Below are positions 53,153 through 62,139 of a stretch of 64,000 nt of DNA, piece by piece. The translations under genes were made by a program, and so were the position numbers. Source of the DNA: Chryseobacterium sp. MYb7. Lineage in GTDB: Bacteria; Bacteroidota; Bacteroidia; Flavobacteriales; Weeksellaceae. The number at the start of each line of letters is the position of its first letter. The first letter of the stretch is position 1. The stretch covers positions 166,945 through 230,944 of the forward strand of contig NZ_PCOU01000004.1 of assembly GCF_002979455.1 (NCBI RefSeq), written 5' to 3'. The notes beneath the pieces were generated by a model, which saw only the letters and a list, made by a program, of their open reading frames with translations, did no database searches and had not been told where the DNA came from.

Positions 53153-54493
53153 ATGACACCAAATCAGCAGAACACCACAATTTTCGAAACCCGTTTCGGG
53201 AAAATTTTAGCATTAAAAGAGAACGGAATTATCAGAGCTAAAAGTATTCGTTATGCCCATTCTGAAAGATTTAAAAAACCTGTTGCGGTAGATGCTTCCT
53301 TATCTTCAATGATTATTCCTCCGGAAAGAACACCGGTCTGCCCGCAGGCTTTAAGTCCGCTGGTGGAAAAAATGATCGGAGCGACACCTGTTGAAAGCTT
53401 CGAGGCTGATGAAGCGACACAATATCTTTCCATAACCCGTCCGGAAATTATAGCTGAAAATGAAAAACTCCCTGTTGTAGTCTGGATTCACGGAGGTTCT
53501 CATGAAATAGGCTGTGGAGATCTTGCTACTGCTGATCCTGCCGAATGGGTAAAAGAACAACATATTATTGTGGTTACTGTTTCATATCGTTTAGGGCTCT
53601 TTGGTTTTTTAGGTGGAGATGAAAACAGACCTGCTAATCTGGGATTGTTGGATATGATTGAAGCATTGAAGTGGATAAAAACCAATATTGCAGATTTTGG
53701 AGGTGATGAAAATAATATTACCCTTTTGGGGCAGTCTTCAGGTGGTGATGCCATTGCCCATTTAATGATATCAGAAGGTATAGACGGATTATTTCAACGT
53801 TTGATTATTCAGAGTGCTCCTTTGGGATTACGCCATAAAAGACAGAAAATGTCTGTAGAATTTCTAAGAAAAACAGAAGTGCTGAAAGATGAAACCGATG
53901 TTTTAAAAATGATGGATGAATATGGAAAATTTTTACCGTCTGTGATAAAGTATGGTTTGAAAGCCGCAATGCCTTTTGGAACTCAATACGGATATTATCC
54001 TTTATGCAAAGAAGAAGAGTCGGTGGACATGTGGAAAAAAAATGCTCAGAAATACGATGTGCTGATAGGTTTAAATAATGATGAAACTGCATTTTATCTT
54101 AAAACTTCAGAGGCTTTAAATAAATATTTCGGAAAAGGATTTGGCTTAAAACTTATGGATAAAGCTGTTGAAAAAACCACTGCACTTATCTATGGGAATC
54201 CGGCAAGACAGTTGGCCCAAAATCTGGCTGAAGCTGGTGGAAATGTTTATCTCTTCAAAATTCATTCGAAATTGAAAGATAATCCTATTGGAGCGCCGCA
54301 TTGCATTGATCTTCCTTTGATCTTTGGGAATGAATCAGCCTGGAAATCTTCCGAACTGTTGAAAAATATTCCCTGGAGCCGTATTCATGAGAATGGTAAA
54401 AAGCAGAGGGCTCTATGGGCTGAATTTGCCCGCACCGGAAAAATATCTGATACCTCCGAAAGACCGGAAATCCTTGAGCTGCGAAAGATGTAG
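53153..54493 (+). CDS. Type B carboxylesterase
   Basis: 446 residues, shorter than the usual 490-550. Oxyanion motif VVWIHGGSHEIGCGD, nucleophile elbow LLGQSSGGDA with S195 (usual form GESAG), and the catalytic histidine H383 in GAPHCIDLPLIFG. There is no signal peptide, so it acts in the cytoplasm. The elbow departs from the family consensus but the GxSxG pattern holds. The substrate is unknown. It lies 131 bp after the AraC gene and is probably transcribed alone. A dispersed repeat begins 22 bp after its stop codon. Confidence 0.88.
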   Translation: MTPNQQNTTIFETRFGKILALKENGIIRAKSIRYAHSERFKKPVAVDASLSSMIIPPERTPVCPQALSPLVEKMIGATPVESFEADEATQYLSITRPEIIAENEKLPVVVWIHGGSHEIGCGDLATADPAEWVKEQHIIVVTVSYRLGLFGFLGGDENRPANLGLLDMIEALKWIKTNIADFGGDENNITLLGQSSGGDAIAHLMISEGIDGLFQRLIIQSAPLGLRHKRQKMSVEFLRKTEVLKDETDVLKMMDEYGKFLPSVIKYGLKAAMPFGTQYGYYPLCKEEESVDMWKKNAQKYDVLIGLNNDETAFYLKTSEALNKYFGKGFGLKLMDKAVEKTTALIYGNPARQLAQNLAEAGGNVYLFKIHSKLKDNPIGAPHCIDLPLIFGNESAWKSSELLKNIPWSRIHENGKKQRALWAEFARTGKISDTSERPEILELRKM

Positions 54494-54515
54494 CTTCATA
54501 TCTTAACAAATTTTC

Positions 54516-54587
54516 CAACTGAAGACGTAACCATTCCCCTCCTCTGGAGGAGTGGTAAAAATTCAAAGAATTTTTGAGGGAGTGGTT
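54516..54587 (+). repeat. Dispersed palindromic repeat, copy A
   Basis: About 72 bp nearly identical to the complement of 58929-58999. It begins CAACTGAAGACGTAAC and contains two palindromes: CCTCCTCTGGAGGAG and AAAAATTCAAAGAATTTTT. It is located just after the carboxylesterase stop codon. Confidence 0.85.
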
Positions 54588-54708
54588 CATCATTTATCTT
54601 TAATAATGAAAATTATATATACTAAATCAAATAGTTAGTGTTAAATATTCATTCATAATTGTTATTTTTAACGTATATTTAATAGCTAAACCATAAAAAA
54701 TAGTAATT

Positions 54709-54876
54709 ATGAAAACACACAAAGAAATCAAAGTAAAAAAATTAAACCGTCAGGAATTAAAAAGTTTAAAAGCAGGAGATCTAAATTGGGGTAAGGTATG
54801 CTGTACTTCCAATGAAGAAGGTCAATGCTGTGAATGGGCTATAGATGTTTGGAATTGCAGATACATTTACTGCTAA
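54709..54876 (+). CDS. Cysteine-rich RiPP-like or bacteriocin-like precursor peptide
   Basis: 55 residues, ATG 54709 to TAA 54874-54876. The N-terminal half KVKKLNRQELKSLKAGD resembles the leader of bacteriocin-type precursors (charged, with an LxxxELKxLxxGx core). The C-terminal half carries six cysteines (C31, C32, C40, C41, C50, C55), including two CC pairs. I see no modifying enzyme, peptidase-transporter or immunity gene in the neighbouring genes. It could be a modified peptide served by distant enzymes, or a small metal-binding or disulfide peptide. A terminator palindrome follows. Confidence 0.65.
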   Translation: MKTHKEIKVKKLNRQELKSLKAGDLNWGKVCCTSNEEGQCCEWAIDVWNCRYIYC

Positions 54877-54901
54877 ATTAAAACCTGCTAATAAAATGAT
54901 G

Positions 54902-54934
54902 ACCCATGTCAAGGTTTTAAACCTTGACATGGGT
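54902..54934. terminator. Long palindrome between the small peptide and alpha-amylase genes
   Basis: ACCCATGTCAAGG (54902-54914) pairs perfectly with CCTTGACATGGGT (54922-54934), seven-base loop. It serves as terminator for the plus-strand peptide gene and the convergent amylase gene. Confidence 0.75.
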
Positions 54935-54950
54935 TTCTGGTAAATTAATA

Positions 54951-56444
54951 TCACTCAGGAACCCAAACACTCACATTTCCTGCCGGAGCAGGGAAATCTC
55001 CCCATCCGTTTTCATCAATGGTTACTTTCTCTTTGAATCGTTTCAACATATCTTTAAATTTTTTCCCGGAATAAATCGTTCCCACTTCCATAGGCTTATT
55101 GTAAGAATCTTTATTACTCAGAACAACAGCACATCCAGTATGTTCCTCATCTCCTGTACGTACCCATCCAAGACAATTGGCATCCTCAAAATAATCATGC
55201 TGGTCACCATAGGCATGGTCTTTCCTTGCTTTTAATAACTCTTCAATACCATCTACTTTAGGCATAAATATTTCCTGATCATTGCCTTCTCTGTCTTTAT
55301 CCACATAATGGGCCCCATAAAGATCTGGGTAAAATACACATGGATAACCATCTTTTCTCAATAAAATAAGAGCATAGGCAATAGGTTTGAACCATGGTTC
55401 TACCGGAGCTTCAAGATCCTGCAAAGGCTGCGTATCATGATTGGCTACCAAACTTACAGAATGTATAGGATCTGCCTGGGTAAGAGTTTCGTCAAAAATT
55501 CTTCGAAGATCGTAAGAACCTCCTTCTCTGGAGGCTGTATGAAAATTATTCTGCAATGAGCTGTCAAAAAGACTCATGCATCCTTCCGTCACTTCAATAT
55601 ATTTTTGAAGAAGATGAAGATATCCAGGAGCCCAGTATTCCCCAACAGCGAAAATATCTTTTCCGGAATTGGAACGGAGCAGCATAAGCCATTCTTTATA
55701 AAAATCAAAAGAAATATGTTTTAAAGCATCCAGTCTCACCCCATCAAAATCGGTCTGGTCAAAATACCATTTAGCCCAGGTGTTGAGCTCTTCCCGCACA
55801 AAAGGATTCCGGTGCTCAATGTCATTATACATGAGGTAATCGTAATTGCCTTTCTCATCATCAATCATTTCTTCCCAGTCGTTTCCGTATTCTGACTGTA
55901 TTTTAAAGATATGGGAATCCATACCTTCGGCGTAATCCACACCGCTGAAACAGGTGAAGTTCCATTCAAAATCAGAATATTGTTTTCCTCTTCCGGGAAA
56001 GGTGAATTTCGTGTAAGATTCTATTTCGATAACATCGGAAATCACTTTTTCCCTGTTCTCTTCATCTACTTTTACGACTTTAAATTTTTCCAGTTCGTCA
56101 CCGCCGGCTTTATGCCCCAGAACAATGTCTACAATGACTTGTATATTGTGTTTTTTTAGGGCTTTAATGGCTTTTGTATAATCGTTTTTAGTGCCGTATT
56201 TGGTAGGAAGGGTGCCTTTTTGATCAAACTCTCCCAGATCATAAAGATCGTAGGCGTCATATCCGATAGAATAACCTCCATTTGTCCCTTTATAGGCAGG
56301 AGGAAACCATACAGAAGTAATTCCAAGTTTTGCTAAGTATTCGGCCTGTTTTTCGGTTTCTTTCCACAATTTTCCGTCGCCTTCAGAATACCAATGGAAA
56401 AACTGAATCATGGTTGGGTTCATAAATTTGCTGATTTGGTTCAT
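54951..56444 (-). CDS. Cytoplasmic alpha-amylase, glycoside hydrolase family 13
   Basis: 497 residues with no signal peptide. The (beta/alpha)8 catalytic triad is D239 in GVRLDALKH, E269 in FAVGEYWAPG and D337 in VANHDTQPL. The size, IDDEKGNYDYLMYNDIEHR and lack of a signal match the cytoplasmic GH13 subfamily 5 (AmyS type), which cuts internal alpha-1,4 glucan bonds. MNPTMIQ (M8) is an alternative start. It is 23 bp downstream of dinB on the same strand and probably co-transcribed. Confidence 0.95.
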   Translation of the reverse strand: MNQISKFMNPTMIQFFHWYSEGDGKLWKETEKQAEYLAKLGITSVWFPPAYKGTNGGYSIGYDAYDLYDLGEFDQKGTLPTKYGTKNDYTKAIKALKKHNIQVIVDIVLGHKAGGDELEKFKVVKVDEENREKVISDVIEIESYTKFTFPGRGKQYSDFEWNFTCFSGVDYAEGMDSHIFKIQSEYGNDWEEMIDDEKGNYDYLMYNDIEHRNPFVREELNTWAKWYFDQTDFDGVRLDALKHISFDFYKEWLMLLRSNSGKDIFAVGEYWAPGYLHLLQKYIEVTEGCMSLFDSSLQNNFHTASREGGSYDLRRIFDETLTQADPIHSVSLVANHDTQPLQDLEAPVEPWFKPIAYALILLRKDGYPCVFYPDLYGAHYVDKDREGNDQEIFMPKVDGIEELLKARKDHAYGDQHDYFEDANCLGWVRTGDEEHTGCAVVLSNKDSYNKPMEVGTIYSGKKFKDMLKRFKEKVTIDENGWGDFPAPAGNVSVWVPE

Positions 56445-56467
56445 ACAAGGTAGCGAAAAAATATGAC

Positions 56468-57565
56468 CTATTCATTTTCGAATTCTTCAAACGGGATTTT
56501 TAGTTGAACTGAAACCTGCTTTTTTTCTTCCGTATTCAGTTGGGAGAGAGATAATCCGAGCAGACGTACCGCTTTATCAAAAGGACGGAGTTCCCAAAGT
56601 TTTTTTCCGGTGCTGAAATATTGTTCCGGGGATGAGAAATAATCTTCCCTTGTTATACTTCTTGTGAAAAGAGAGAAATCTTTATATTTTATCTTTAAAG
56701 TTAAAGTTCTTCCGAGAATATTATTTTTCTGTAATCTTTGATGAATTTCCTCAGCAAGGCTTTCCAGCTTTTCATTGATCTGCTGTTCATCCAGAAGATC
56801 TTCAAAAAAAGTTCTTTCCACCGCCACACTTTTCTGAATCCGATGAGGTTTTACTTCTGAAGTATGAATCCCGCGCACCACATTGTAATAATGCTGGCCG
56901 GATTTTCCAAAAAGCCTTACAAGATCTTCAAGTGATCTCTTTTTTAAATCTTTTCCTTTATAAATTCCTAAACTAAACATTTTGTTAGCCGTCACTTTTC
57001 CAACCCCATAAAATTTTTCCACAGGTAATTCTTCCAGAAAATGCTCCATTTTATCAGGATGAATGGTTTTCTGGCCGTTCGGTTTATTAATATCGGAAGC
57101 TACTTTGGCTAAAAATTTATTGACGGAAATACCTGCAGAAGCTGTTAATCCGGTCTGTTCAAATATTTTTTGACGGATCTCTTTAGCGATCAGGTTGGCA
57201 GATTCCATTCCTTTTTTATTTTCAGTGACATCCAGATAAGCTTCATCCAGAGACAAAGGTTCTACCAGATCTGTATATTCATAGAAAATTTCCCGGATCT
57301 TTTTGGAGATTTCTTTATACCGGGCAAACCGGGGAGGAACAAAAATAAGATGCGGACATTTTTCCTTGGCTGTTTTACTAGGCATTGCAGAACGCACACC
57401 ATATTTTCGGGCTTCATAACTTGCAGCGGCCACTACACCGCGGTGTTGTCCTCCTACGGCGATGGGTTTGCCTTTAAGTGTTGGATTATCATGCTGCTCC
57501 ACAGAAGCATAGAATGCATCCATATCCACATGAATAATTTTACGAAGAGGCAGAGAAAAATCCAT
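56468..57565 (-). CDS. dinB: DNA polymerase IV (Y-family translesion polymerase)
   Basis: 365 residues from the ATG at 57565; a TTG two codons earlier is less likely. Y-family motifs: HVDMDAFYASVEQ (metal D14, D16), SYEARKYGVRSAMPS, and the catalytic SLDEAYLDVT. The C-terminal little-finger domain ends in a beta-clamp-type tail. It copies damaged templates with low fidelity. Confidence 0.96.
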   Translation of the reverse strand: MDFSLPLRKIIHVDMDAFYASVEQHDNPTLKGKPIAVGGQHRGVVAAASYEARKYGVRSAMPSKTAKEKCPHLIFVPPRFARYKEISKKIREIFYEYTDLVEPLSLDEAYLDVTENKKGMESANLIAKEIRQKIFEQTGLTASAGISVNKFLAKVASDINKPNGQKTIHPDKMEHFLEELPVEKFYGVGKVTANKMFSLGIYKGKDLKKRSLEDLVRLFGKSGQHYYNVVRGIHTSEVKPHRIQKSVAVERTFFEDLLDEQQINEKLESLAEEIHQRLQKNNILGRTLTLKIKYKDFSLFTRSITREDYFSSPEQYFSTGKKLWELRPFDKAVRLLGLSLSQLNTEEKKQVSVQLKIPFEEFENE

Positions 57566-57609
57566 ATACAAAGATATGGATTCCTTTATTGACGGTAAAT
57601 TTTTTATAT

Positions 57610-57768
57610 GATAGAAGTTTGAAGCTGGAGGCTGGAGGTTGGAAGTTAATGATGATGATATGGAAATTTAAGACCTATTTACTGAAATTTAAATAAAAAA
57701 ATTATAGATTACTCCTAGGGCAAAAATTACTTCCATCTCCCATCCTCCATCTTCCATCCTCCAGCCTT
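57610..57768. repeat. Low-complexity purine/pyrimidine inverted repeat
   Basis: GGAGGCTGGAGGTTGGAAG-type text at 57628-57646 is mirrored, as complement, by the CTTCCATCCTCC-type text at 57731-57766. It fills the gap between dinB and the GNAT gene at 57769. No gene is visible. Confidence 0.4.
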
Positions 57769-58224
57769 CTACGACTTCAGTCTCATGTTGAGAATATGGG
57801 GTTCAAAACCTGCTTTTTCATAAGCTTTTATAGCGGATTCATTTTGAGCATATACTTCCAGTCTTATTTCACTGATTTCTCTTGACTTTGACCACGAAAT
57901 AAGTACATCAGTAATCACTTTATTGATTCCTTTTCCTCTGTGTTCAGGCTTTACGTACATAAATCCCAGATAAGCATATTCTTTAAACTGATAGTAATTC
58001 TTCTCGGCTTTTTTAATCAGAGCATATCCTGATGCAATGATTTCATTATTTTCTTCGGCAACAATGACGGTGGCTTCCGAAGATTGTATCAGAGACTTTA
58101 AATCATAATAATGAATCTCTCCTTCAATCAATGTACTGTTGAAAGGTCTTTCGGCAGTTACAACTCCCTGTTCAAATTCTAAAAGGATTTCTAAATCCTG
58201 TTCTGTGGCTTCTCTTGTGATCAT
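57769..58224 (-). CDS. GNAT-family N-acetyltransferase
   Basis: 151 residues, single GNAT domain. The acetyl-CoA loop VKPEHRGKGINKVI (about 92-105) and the AQNESAIKAYEKAGF motif are intact. The substrate is unknown. It is followed by a low-complexity spacer and preceded by a hairpin at 58247, so it is probably monocistronic. Confidence 0.92.
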   Translation of the reverse strand: MITREATEQDLEILLEFEQGVVTAERPFNSTLIEGEIHYYDLKSLIQSSEATVIVAEENNEIIASGYALIKKAEKNYYQFKEYAYLGFMYVKPEHRGKGINKVITDVLISWSKSREISEIRLEVYAQNESAIKAYEKAGFEPHILNMRLKS

Positions 58225-58246
58225 GGTGTTATGGGTATAAAATTTT

Positions 58247-58274
58247 AAAACTCACTGAAAGTTTTGATTTTCAA
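58247..58274 (-). terminator. Terminator of the thioredoxin-like gene
   Basis: AAAACTCACTGAAA (58247-58260) and TTTCAATGAGTTTT (58269-58282 region) pair with one mismatch around an eight-base loop. It is placed 26 bp after the stop of the gene at 58309. Confidence 0.55.
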
Positions 58275-58308
58275 TGAGTTTTTTATGTTTTTTCGGATTA
58301 AATAATAA

Positions 58309-58824
58309 TTATTTTAAAAGCTTGTCTATGGTTTGTTGAATTTCAGGGTCTTCAGGAGATATTGCATAATATTTTGCAATGGAAGACTTCTGATCAATCA
58401 CCATATATCTTGGAATCCAGTTTAGATCTATATAATTATTGAAATCGTTTTTCCAGCCTGTAGAAAACCAATAGTTTTCTTTGTTTTTCATATCAAATCT
58501 TTCCAGGCTTTTTTCAAATCCTTCTTTTGAACGGTCTAACGACAGAAATACAAAATCAATATTCTTATTCTTCTCTTCTAATTCTTTAGCTTTTGGAAGT
58601 GCATTTAAACAATCTCTACACCATCCGGCCCAGAAATCAATCACTAAAACTTTTCCTTTATGCTGAGCAAGAATCTGTTTGATGGTAACGGTTTTTCCAT
58701 CTTCATCCTCCAGTTTCTGCTGTAAAGCTTCTTTTGAAAATCCTGTTTTAAGGACGGCAGGGACTTTTTGTGAATAGCTTATTCCAAAAATACCCATCAT
58801 AAAAATTACTATCAACTTTTTCAT
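58309..58824 (-). CDS. TlpA/ResA-like thioredoxin-fold protein
   Basis: 171 residues from the ATG at 58824 (MKKLIVIFMM). A signal peptide (about 1-18) directs it to the periplasm. The redox motif is WCRDC in DFWAGWCRDCLNALP, and the cis-proline region is IPRYMVID. Such proteins reduce apocytochrome or other periplasmic disulfides; the target is unknown. It is transcribed alone. Confidence 0.85.
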   Translation of the reverse strand: MKKLIVIFMMGIFGISYSQKVPAVLKTGFSKEALQQKLEDEDGKTVTIKQILAQHKGKVLVIDFWAGWCRDCLNALPKAKELEEKNKNIDFVFLSLDRSKEGFEKSLERFDMKNKENYWFSTGWKNDFNNYIDLNWIPRYMVIDQKSSIAKYYAISPEDPEIQQTIDKLLK

Positions 58825-58928
58825 CTCGTACAATTTCATGCCTACAAATCTAAACAATGAATTGGAATCTGAGATTGATTTCTTTGCAATTAGTAAAAAT
58901 TTATAATATTGATGGATTCTATGGGGTA

Positions 58929-58999
58929 AACCACCCCGTCAAAAATTCTCTGAATTTTCGCCATCCCTCCGGAGGAGGGGAATGTTACGTCTTCAGTTG
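58929..58999 (-). repeat. Dispersed palindromic repeat, copy B (inverted)
   Basis: The complement of this 71-bp stretch matches 54516-54587 nearly base for base, including CAACTGAAGACGTAAC and the AAAATTCAGAGAATTTTT palindrome. It lies 16 bp from the stop codon of the purine nucleoside phosphorylase gene, so both copies sit just behind a gene and face the same way relative to it. Confidence 0.85.
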
Positions 59000-59015
59000 T
59001 AATATTGGACTATTT

Positions 59016-59831
59016 TTACTGATAGTTTTTAATCAATCCTTTGACAACCGCAATTACATTGGGCATTGCTTTGTTGGCTGCATTCAAAACTTCTTCGTGA
59101 GAAACGGCAAAAGCTACATCCGGCCCGCCAAGATCTGTGATGACAGAAATACAGAAAACATCCATTTCCATATGTCTGGCAACAATGACTTCAGGAACGG
59201 TGCTCATTCCTACCATATCACCGCCAATAGCTTTAATCATTCCATATTCGGCTGGAGTTTCAAAAGTTGGTCCCTGAAGGGCAACATAAACTCCCTGATG
59301 GATTTTTATTTGGTGATCTGCAGCTGCCTGTTCCGCAGTGGCAATCATTTTTTTGTTGTAAGGTTCACTCATATCCACGAATCGTGGTCCAAGCTCATCC
59401 ATATTTTTTCCACGTAAAGGATGCTCAGGCATCATATTGATATGGTCTTTCAGAATGACGATATCTGCAACGCTGTAAGCTGGGTTTACGCCACCACAGG
59501 CATTGGAAAGAATAAGGTTTTGGATTCCCAGCAAATGAAAAACTCTTATCGGGAAAGTAACCGTTTCCATAGAATGTCCTTCATAATAATGGAAACGTCC
59601 GCTCATCATCAGTACTTTTTTGCCTTCCAGAATTCCGTAAATCAGTTTTCCGGTATGTCCGGCAACAGTAGTCTGTGGAAAATGGGGAATGTCTTTGTAC
59701 TCTAAAACATGGATCGGTTCTACTTCATTTTGTAATTTCCCCAGCCCGGATCCTAAAACAACTGCAAAATCAGGAGTTTCCTGAATAATATTTTTAATAA
59801 AATCTGCAGTCTCTTTAATTTTTTCTAACAT
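59016..59831 (-). CDS. Purine-nucleoside phosphorylase
   Basis: 271 residues, the trimeric PNP-I/MTAP family. Motifs VVLGSGLGKL (phosphate loop), TVAGHTGKLIYG, GRFHYYEGH, NACGGVNP and EVIVARHMEMDVFCISVITD with the purine-binding residues. It splits inosine and guanosine into base and ribose-1-phosphate. Its first codons overlap the end of lpxK by 17 bp, so the two are translationally coupled. Confidence 0.93.
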   Translation of the reverse strand: MLEKIKETADFIKNIIQETPDFAVVLGSGLGKLQNEVEPIHVLEYKDIPHFPQTTVAGHTGKLIYGILEGKKVLMMSGRFHYYEGHSMETVTFPIRVFHLLGIQNLILSNACGGVNPAYSVADIVILKDHINMMPEHPLRGKNMDELGPRFVDMSEPYNKKMIATAEQAAADHQIKIHQGVYVALQGPTFETPAEYGMIKAIGGDMVGMSTVPEVIVARHMEMDVFCISVITDLGGPDVAFAVSHEEVLNAANKAMPNVIAVVKGLIKNYQ

Positions 59832-60840
59832 AATCTAAGATGATTTGATTGAATTCTTCTTTCTTATCAATAAGTACATTGATAGGCCAGTAGTAAACAA
59901 TTTCTCTAAGATAGTCAAAAGTTTTCAGACGTACATAGTCTTTCTCTGTGGTTAATATCAGTTTATATTCTCCTAATTTTTTATACTCGGCAAGGATTTT
60001 TTTAATATCATCATCCGTAAAATTATGATGATCTCTGAATTTTAAATGCTTTACTCTTTTTGAAAATTTTGCCAGATGTTCCAGAAGCGGTTTAGGATTT
60101 GCAATTCCGGTGATCAGTAAAATATCATAATAATTCAGGTTGTTATCCGGAAGCATTTTATCTTTTCCGTATACATTTTCGTCATAGCCGATGGATGAAA
60201 AGAATACTTTCTGTCCATAAGCAGGTCGTATTCTTGAGATATAATACCTTTTTGTTTCTTCAGTAAGTTCATCAGGACATTTACTGACCATGATGATATT
60301 GGCTCTTTTATATCCCGCTCTTGATTCTCTCAGATCTCCGGCAGGAAGAAGATAATCCTTGAAAAATGGGTCGTTAAAATCGGTCATCAGAATATTGAAT
60401 CCAGCTTTGATCGCTCTGTGCTGCATGGCATCATCCAATACCAGAACTTCAAGATCCATATCCTCAATTACTTTTTTGGCTCCGGGAACGCGTTCTTCGG
60501 AAACGGCAATGACAAAACGGTTTTTAAAACGCTCAAAAAGCTGCATGGCTTCATCGCCCACCATTTTGTAGTTGCTTTCGTAATTCGTTACTTCATAGCC
60601 TTTGGTAAGCCTTCCGTAGCCACGTGAAAGCACACCTGTTCGGTAATGTTTGGATAAGAACTGGGCAAGGTACATCACCATAGGTGACTTCCCGCTACCG
60701 CCCACAGAAAGGTTTCCGACATTGATTATCGGTGTTTTGAATTTTGTCGACTTAAAAGCTCCCAGATCATACATCGTGTTCCGGATACCCGTTACCAAAT
60801 GATAACCAAGGGAAAAAGGATATAGGTACCATCTTTTCAT
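59815..60840 (-). CDS. lpxK: Tetraacyldisaccharide 4'-kinase
   Basis: 341 residues. N-terminal membrane-association helix, then a P-loop GNLSVGGSGKSP (47-53 is GGSGKSP) and DDAMQHRAIKAGFN. LpxK phosphorylates the lipid A disaccharide precursor at the 4' position, at the cytoplasmic face of the inner membrane. Its pairing with purine nucleoside phosphorylase is common in Flavobacteriia. Confidence 0.96.
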   Translation of the reverse strand: MKRWYLYPFSLGYHLVTGIRNTMYDLGAFKSTKFKTPIINVGNLSVGGSGKSPMVMYLAQFLSKHYRTGVLSRGYGRLTKGYEVTNYESNYKMVGDEAMQLFERFKNRFVIAVSEERVPGAKKVIEDMDLEVLVLDDAMQHRAIKAGFNILMTDFNDPFFKDYLLPAGDLRESRAGYKRANIIMVSKCPDELTEETKRYYISRIRPAYGQKVFFSSIGYDENVYGKDKMLPDNNLNYYDILLITGIANPKPLLEHLAKFSKRVKHLKFRDHHNFTDDDIKKILAEYKKLGEYKLILTTEKDYVRLKTFDYLREIVYYWPINVLIDKKEEFNQIILDYVRKN

Positions 60841-60923
60841 ACGATTGCAAAAATAGGAATTTTCATACGCATTTAGTGTAATATTCTCAAAGACTTTTCA
60901 ACAAATATTTCGTGAAATTAAAG

Positions 60924-60931
60924 TATTTTTG
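60924..60931 (+). promoter_or_regulatory. -7 element of truA
   Basis: TATTTTTG fits TAnnTTTG. Transcription should begin near 60938. This makes a TTG start at 60929 impossible and supports the TTG at 60950. Confidence 0.45.
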
Positions 60932-60949
60932 TGGAGTTATTATAATACA

Positions 60950-61681
60950 TTGAGATACTTTATTGAATTTTCTTACAACGGAAAGAATTATTTCGGCTAT
61001 CAGATACAGCCGGATGCCATTTCTGTACAGGAAGAACTGGAAAAAGCGCTGTCTACTATTTTGCGCGAAGAGATTAAAACTACAGGTGCCGGAAGAACAG
61101 ATACAGGAGTTCACGCTAAAAAAATATTTGCCCATTTTGATACGGAAAAAGAATTGGATGATCAGCTTACACGCAGACTGAATAGCTTTCTTCCTCCTGA
61201 TATTTCCATAAAAAGAATTTTTCCGGTAAAAGAAGATTTCCATGCCCGTTTTGATGCTACTTTCAGAACTTACGAATATTATATCTCATTGGAAAAAAAT
61301 CCGTTTACCCAGGAATCTGCATGGCAGCACTGGAAAAGAGGTTTGGATATCAATGCGATGAATGAAGCCTGTAAGATTCTTTTTGAATATGAAGATTTCA
61401 CCAGTTTTGCCAAATTAAAAACCGATAACAAAACCAATATCTGTAAAATGTACAAAGCAGAATGGGAACAGAACGGATCGGAATTGAAATTTACCGTTTC
61501 AGCGAACCGCTTTCTCAGAAATATGGTTCGGGCTATTGTCGGAACGATGGTAGAAATTGGAACCGGAAAACTGAAACCTGAAGATCTTCGTAAAGTGATT
61601 GAAGATAAAAACCGGAATGCTGCGGGAACTTCAGCACCGGGACACGGATTGTATCTGGTGGATGTAGGCTACGAATTTTAA
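60950..61681 (+). CDS. truA: tRNA pseudouridine synthase A
   Basis: 243 residues from a TTG start at 60950, giving MRYFIEFSYNGKNYFG, the typical TruA opening. A longer frame from TTG 60929 is possible but overlaps the -7 element. The catalytic aspartate is D51 in GAGRTDTGVHA; the KNPFTQESAWQHW and RNMVRAIVGTMVEIG motifs are present. It makes pseudouridine at positions 38-40 of tRNA anticodon arms. Confidence 0.93.
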   Translation: MRYFIEFSYNGKNYFGYQIQPDAISVQEELEKALSTILREEIKTTGAGRTDTGVHAKKIFAHFDTEKELDDQLTRRLNSFLPPDISIKRIFPVKEDFHARFDATFRTYEYYISLEKNPFTQESAWQHWKRGLDINAMNEACKILFEYEDFTSFAKLKTDNKTNICKMYKAEWEQNGSELKFTVSANRFLRNMVRAIVGTMVEIGTGKLKPEDLRKVIEDKNRNAAGTSAPGHGLYLVDVGYEF

Positions 61682-61745
61682 TACTAAAAAATAAGATGCT
61701 GTTACTTCTTTAGCAGCAGTAAGAAAATCATTTGGTTACAAACAT

Positions 61746-61789
61746 ATTTAAAACAAACCTCCTGAGTCCTTGGGAGGTTTGTTTTAAAT
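61746..61789 (+). terminator. Terminator-like hairpin after truA, with related palindromes downstream
   Basis: Perfect 17-bp stem ATTTAAAACAAACCTCC/GGAGGTTTGTTTTAAAT with a ten-base loop. Related AAACCTCC...GGAGG text recurs at about 61836-61868 and as AAACCTCCGA/TCGGGTAGGTTT at 61881-61906. The rest of 61682-62139 contains no gene that I can see. Confidence 0.6.
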
Positions 61790-62092
61790 ATACATGAGAC
61801 TTCCGGAGAACTCAGGACGTTACAGACAACTCTGTTTTAAACCAACGGAGGACCTGGGAAGTTTGTTTCACTATTGTTGTAAACCTCCGAAGCTGTCGGG
61901 TAGGTTTCATACAATGATGTTTTAATTAATGCAATCATATCTTTTCCATATTTAATAAGGGATAAATATGGATTAATAATCAAACAATCAGTTTATCAAC
62001 AGGTTGATACTATTCATTCTGTAAATAACAGGTATCTGAAATTTTCTATGACGATTTGCAAAAGTTGTAAAGGCAGTCCGGTTATAATATCT

Positions 62093-62100
62093 TATTTTTG
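62093..62100 (+). promoter_or_regulatory. -7 element of the ABC exporter gene
   Basis: TATTTTTG lies 39 bp before the ATG at 62140. The nearest TTG (62065-62067) is 25 nt upstream, slightly too far, so support is moderate. Confidence 0.4.
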
Positions 62101-62139
62101 CATAGAATTTTATTTTAATTCTTTCTTTCGATTCGTACA

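Noticed and set aside
59815..59831. Possible sequencing error behind the lpxK and phosphorylase overlap
   Set aside because: Both ends are normal for their families, and short overlaps are usual in coupled operons.
60929..60949. An upstream TTG start for truA at 60929
   Set aside because: It overlaps the TATTTTTG -7 element, and the family begins at the residue matching TTG 60950 (RYFIEFSYNGKNYFG).
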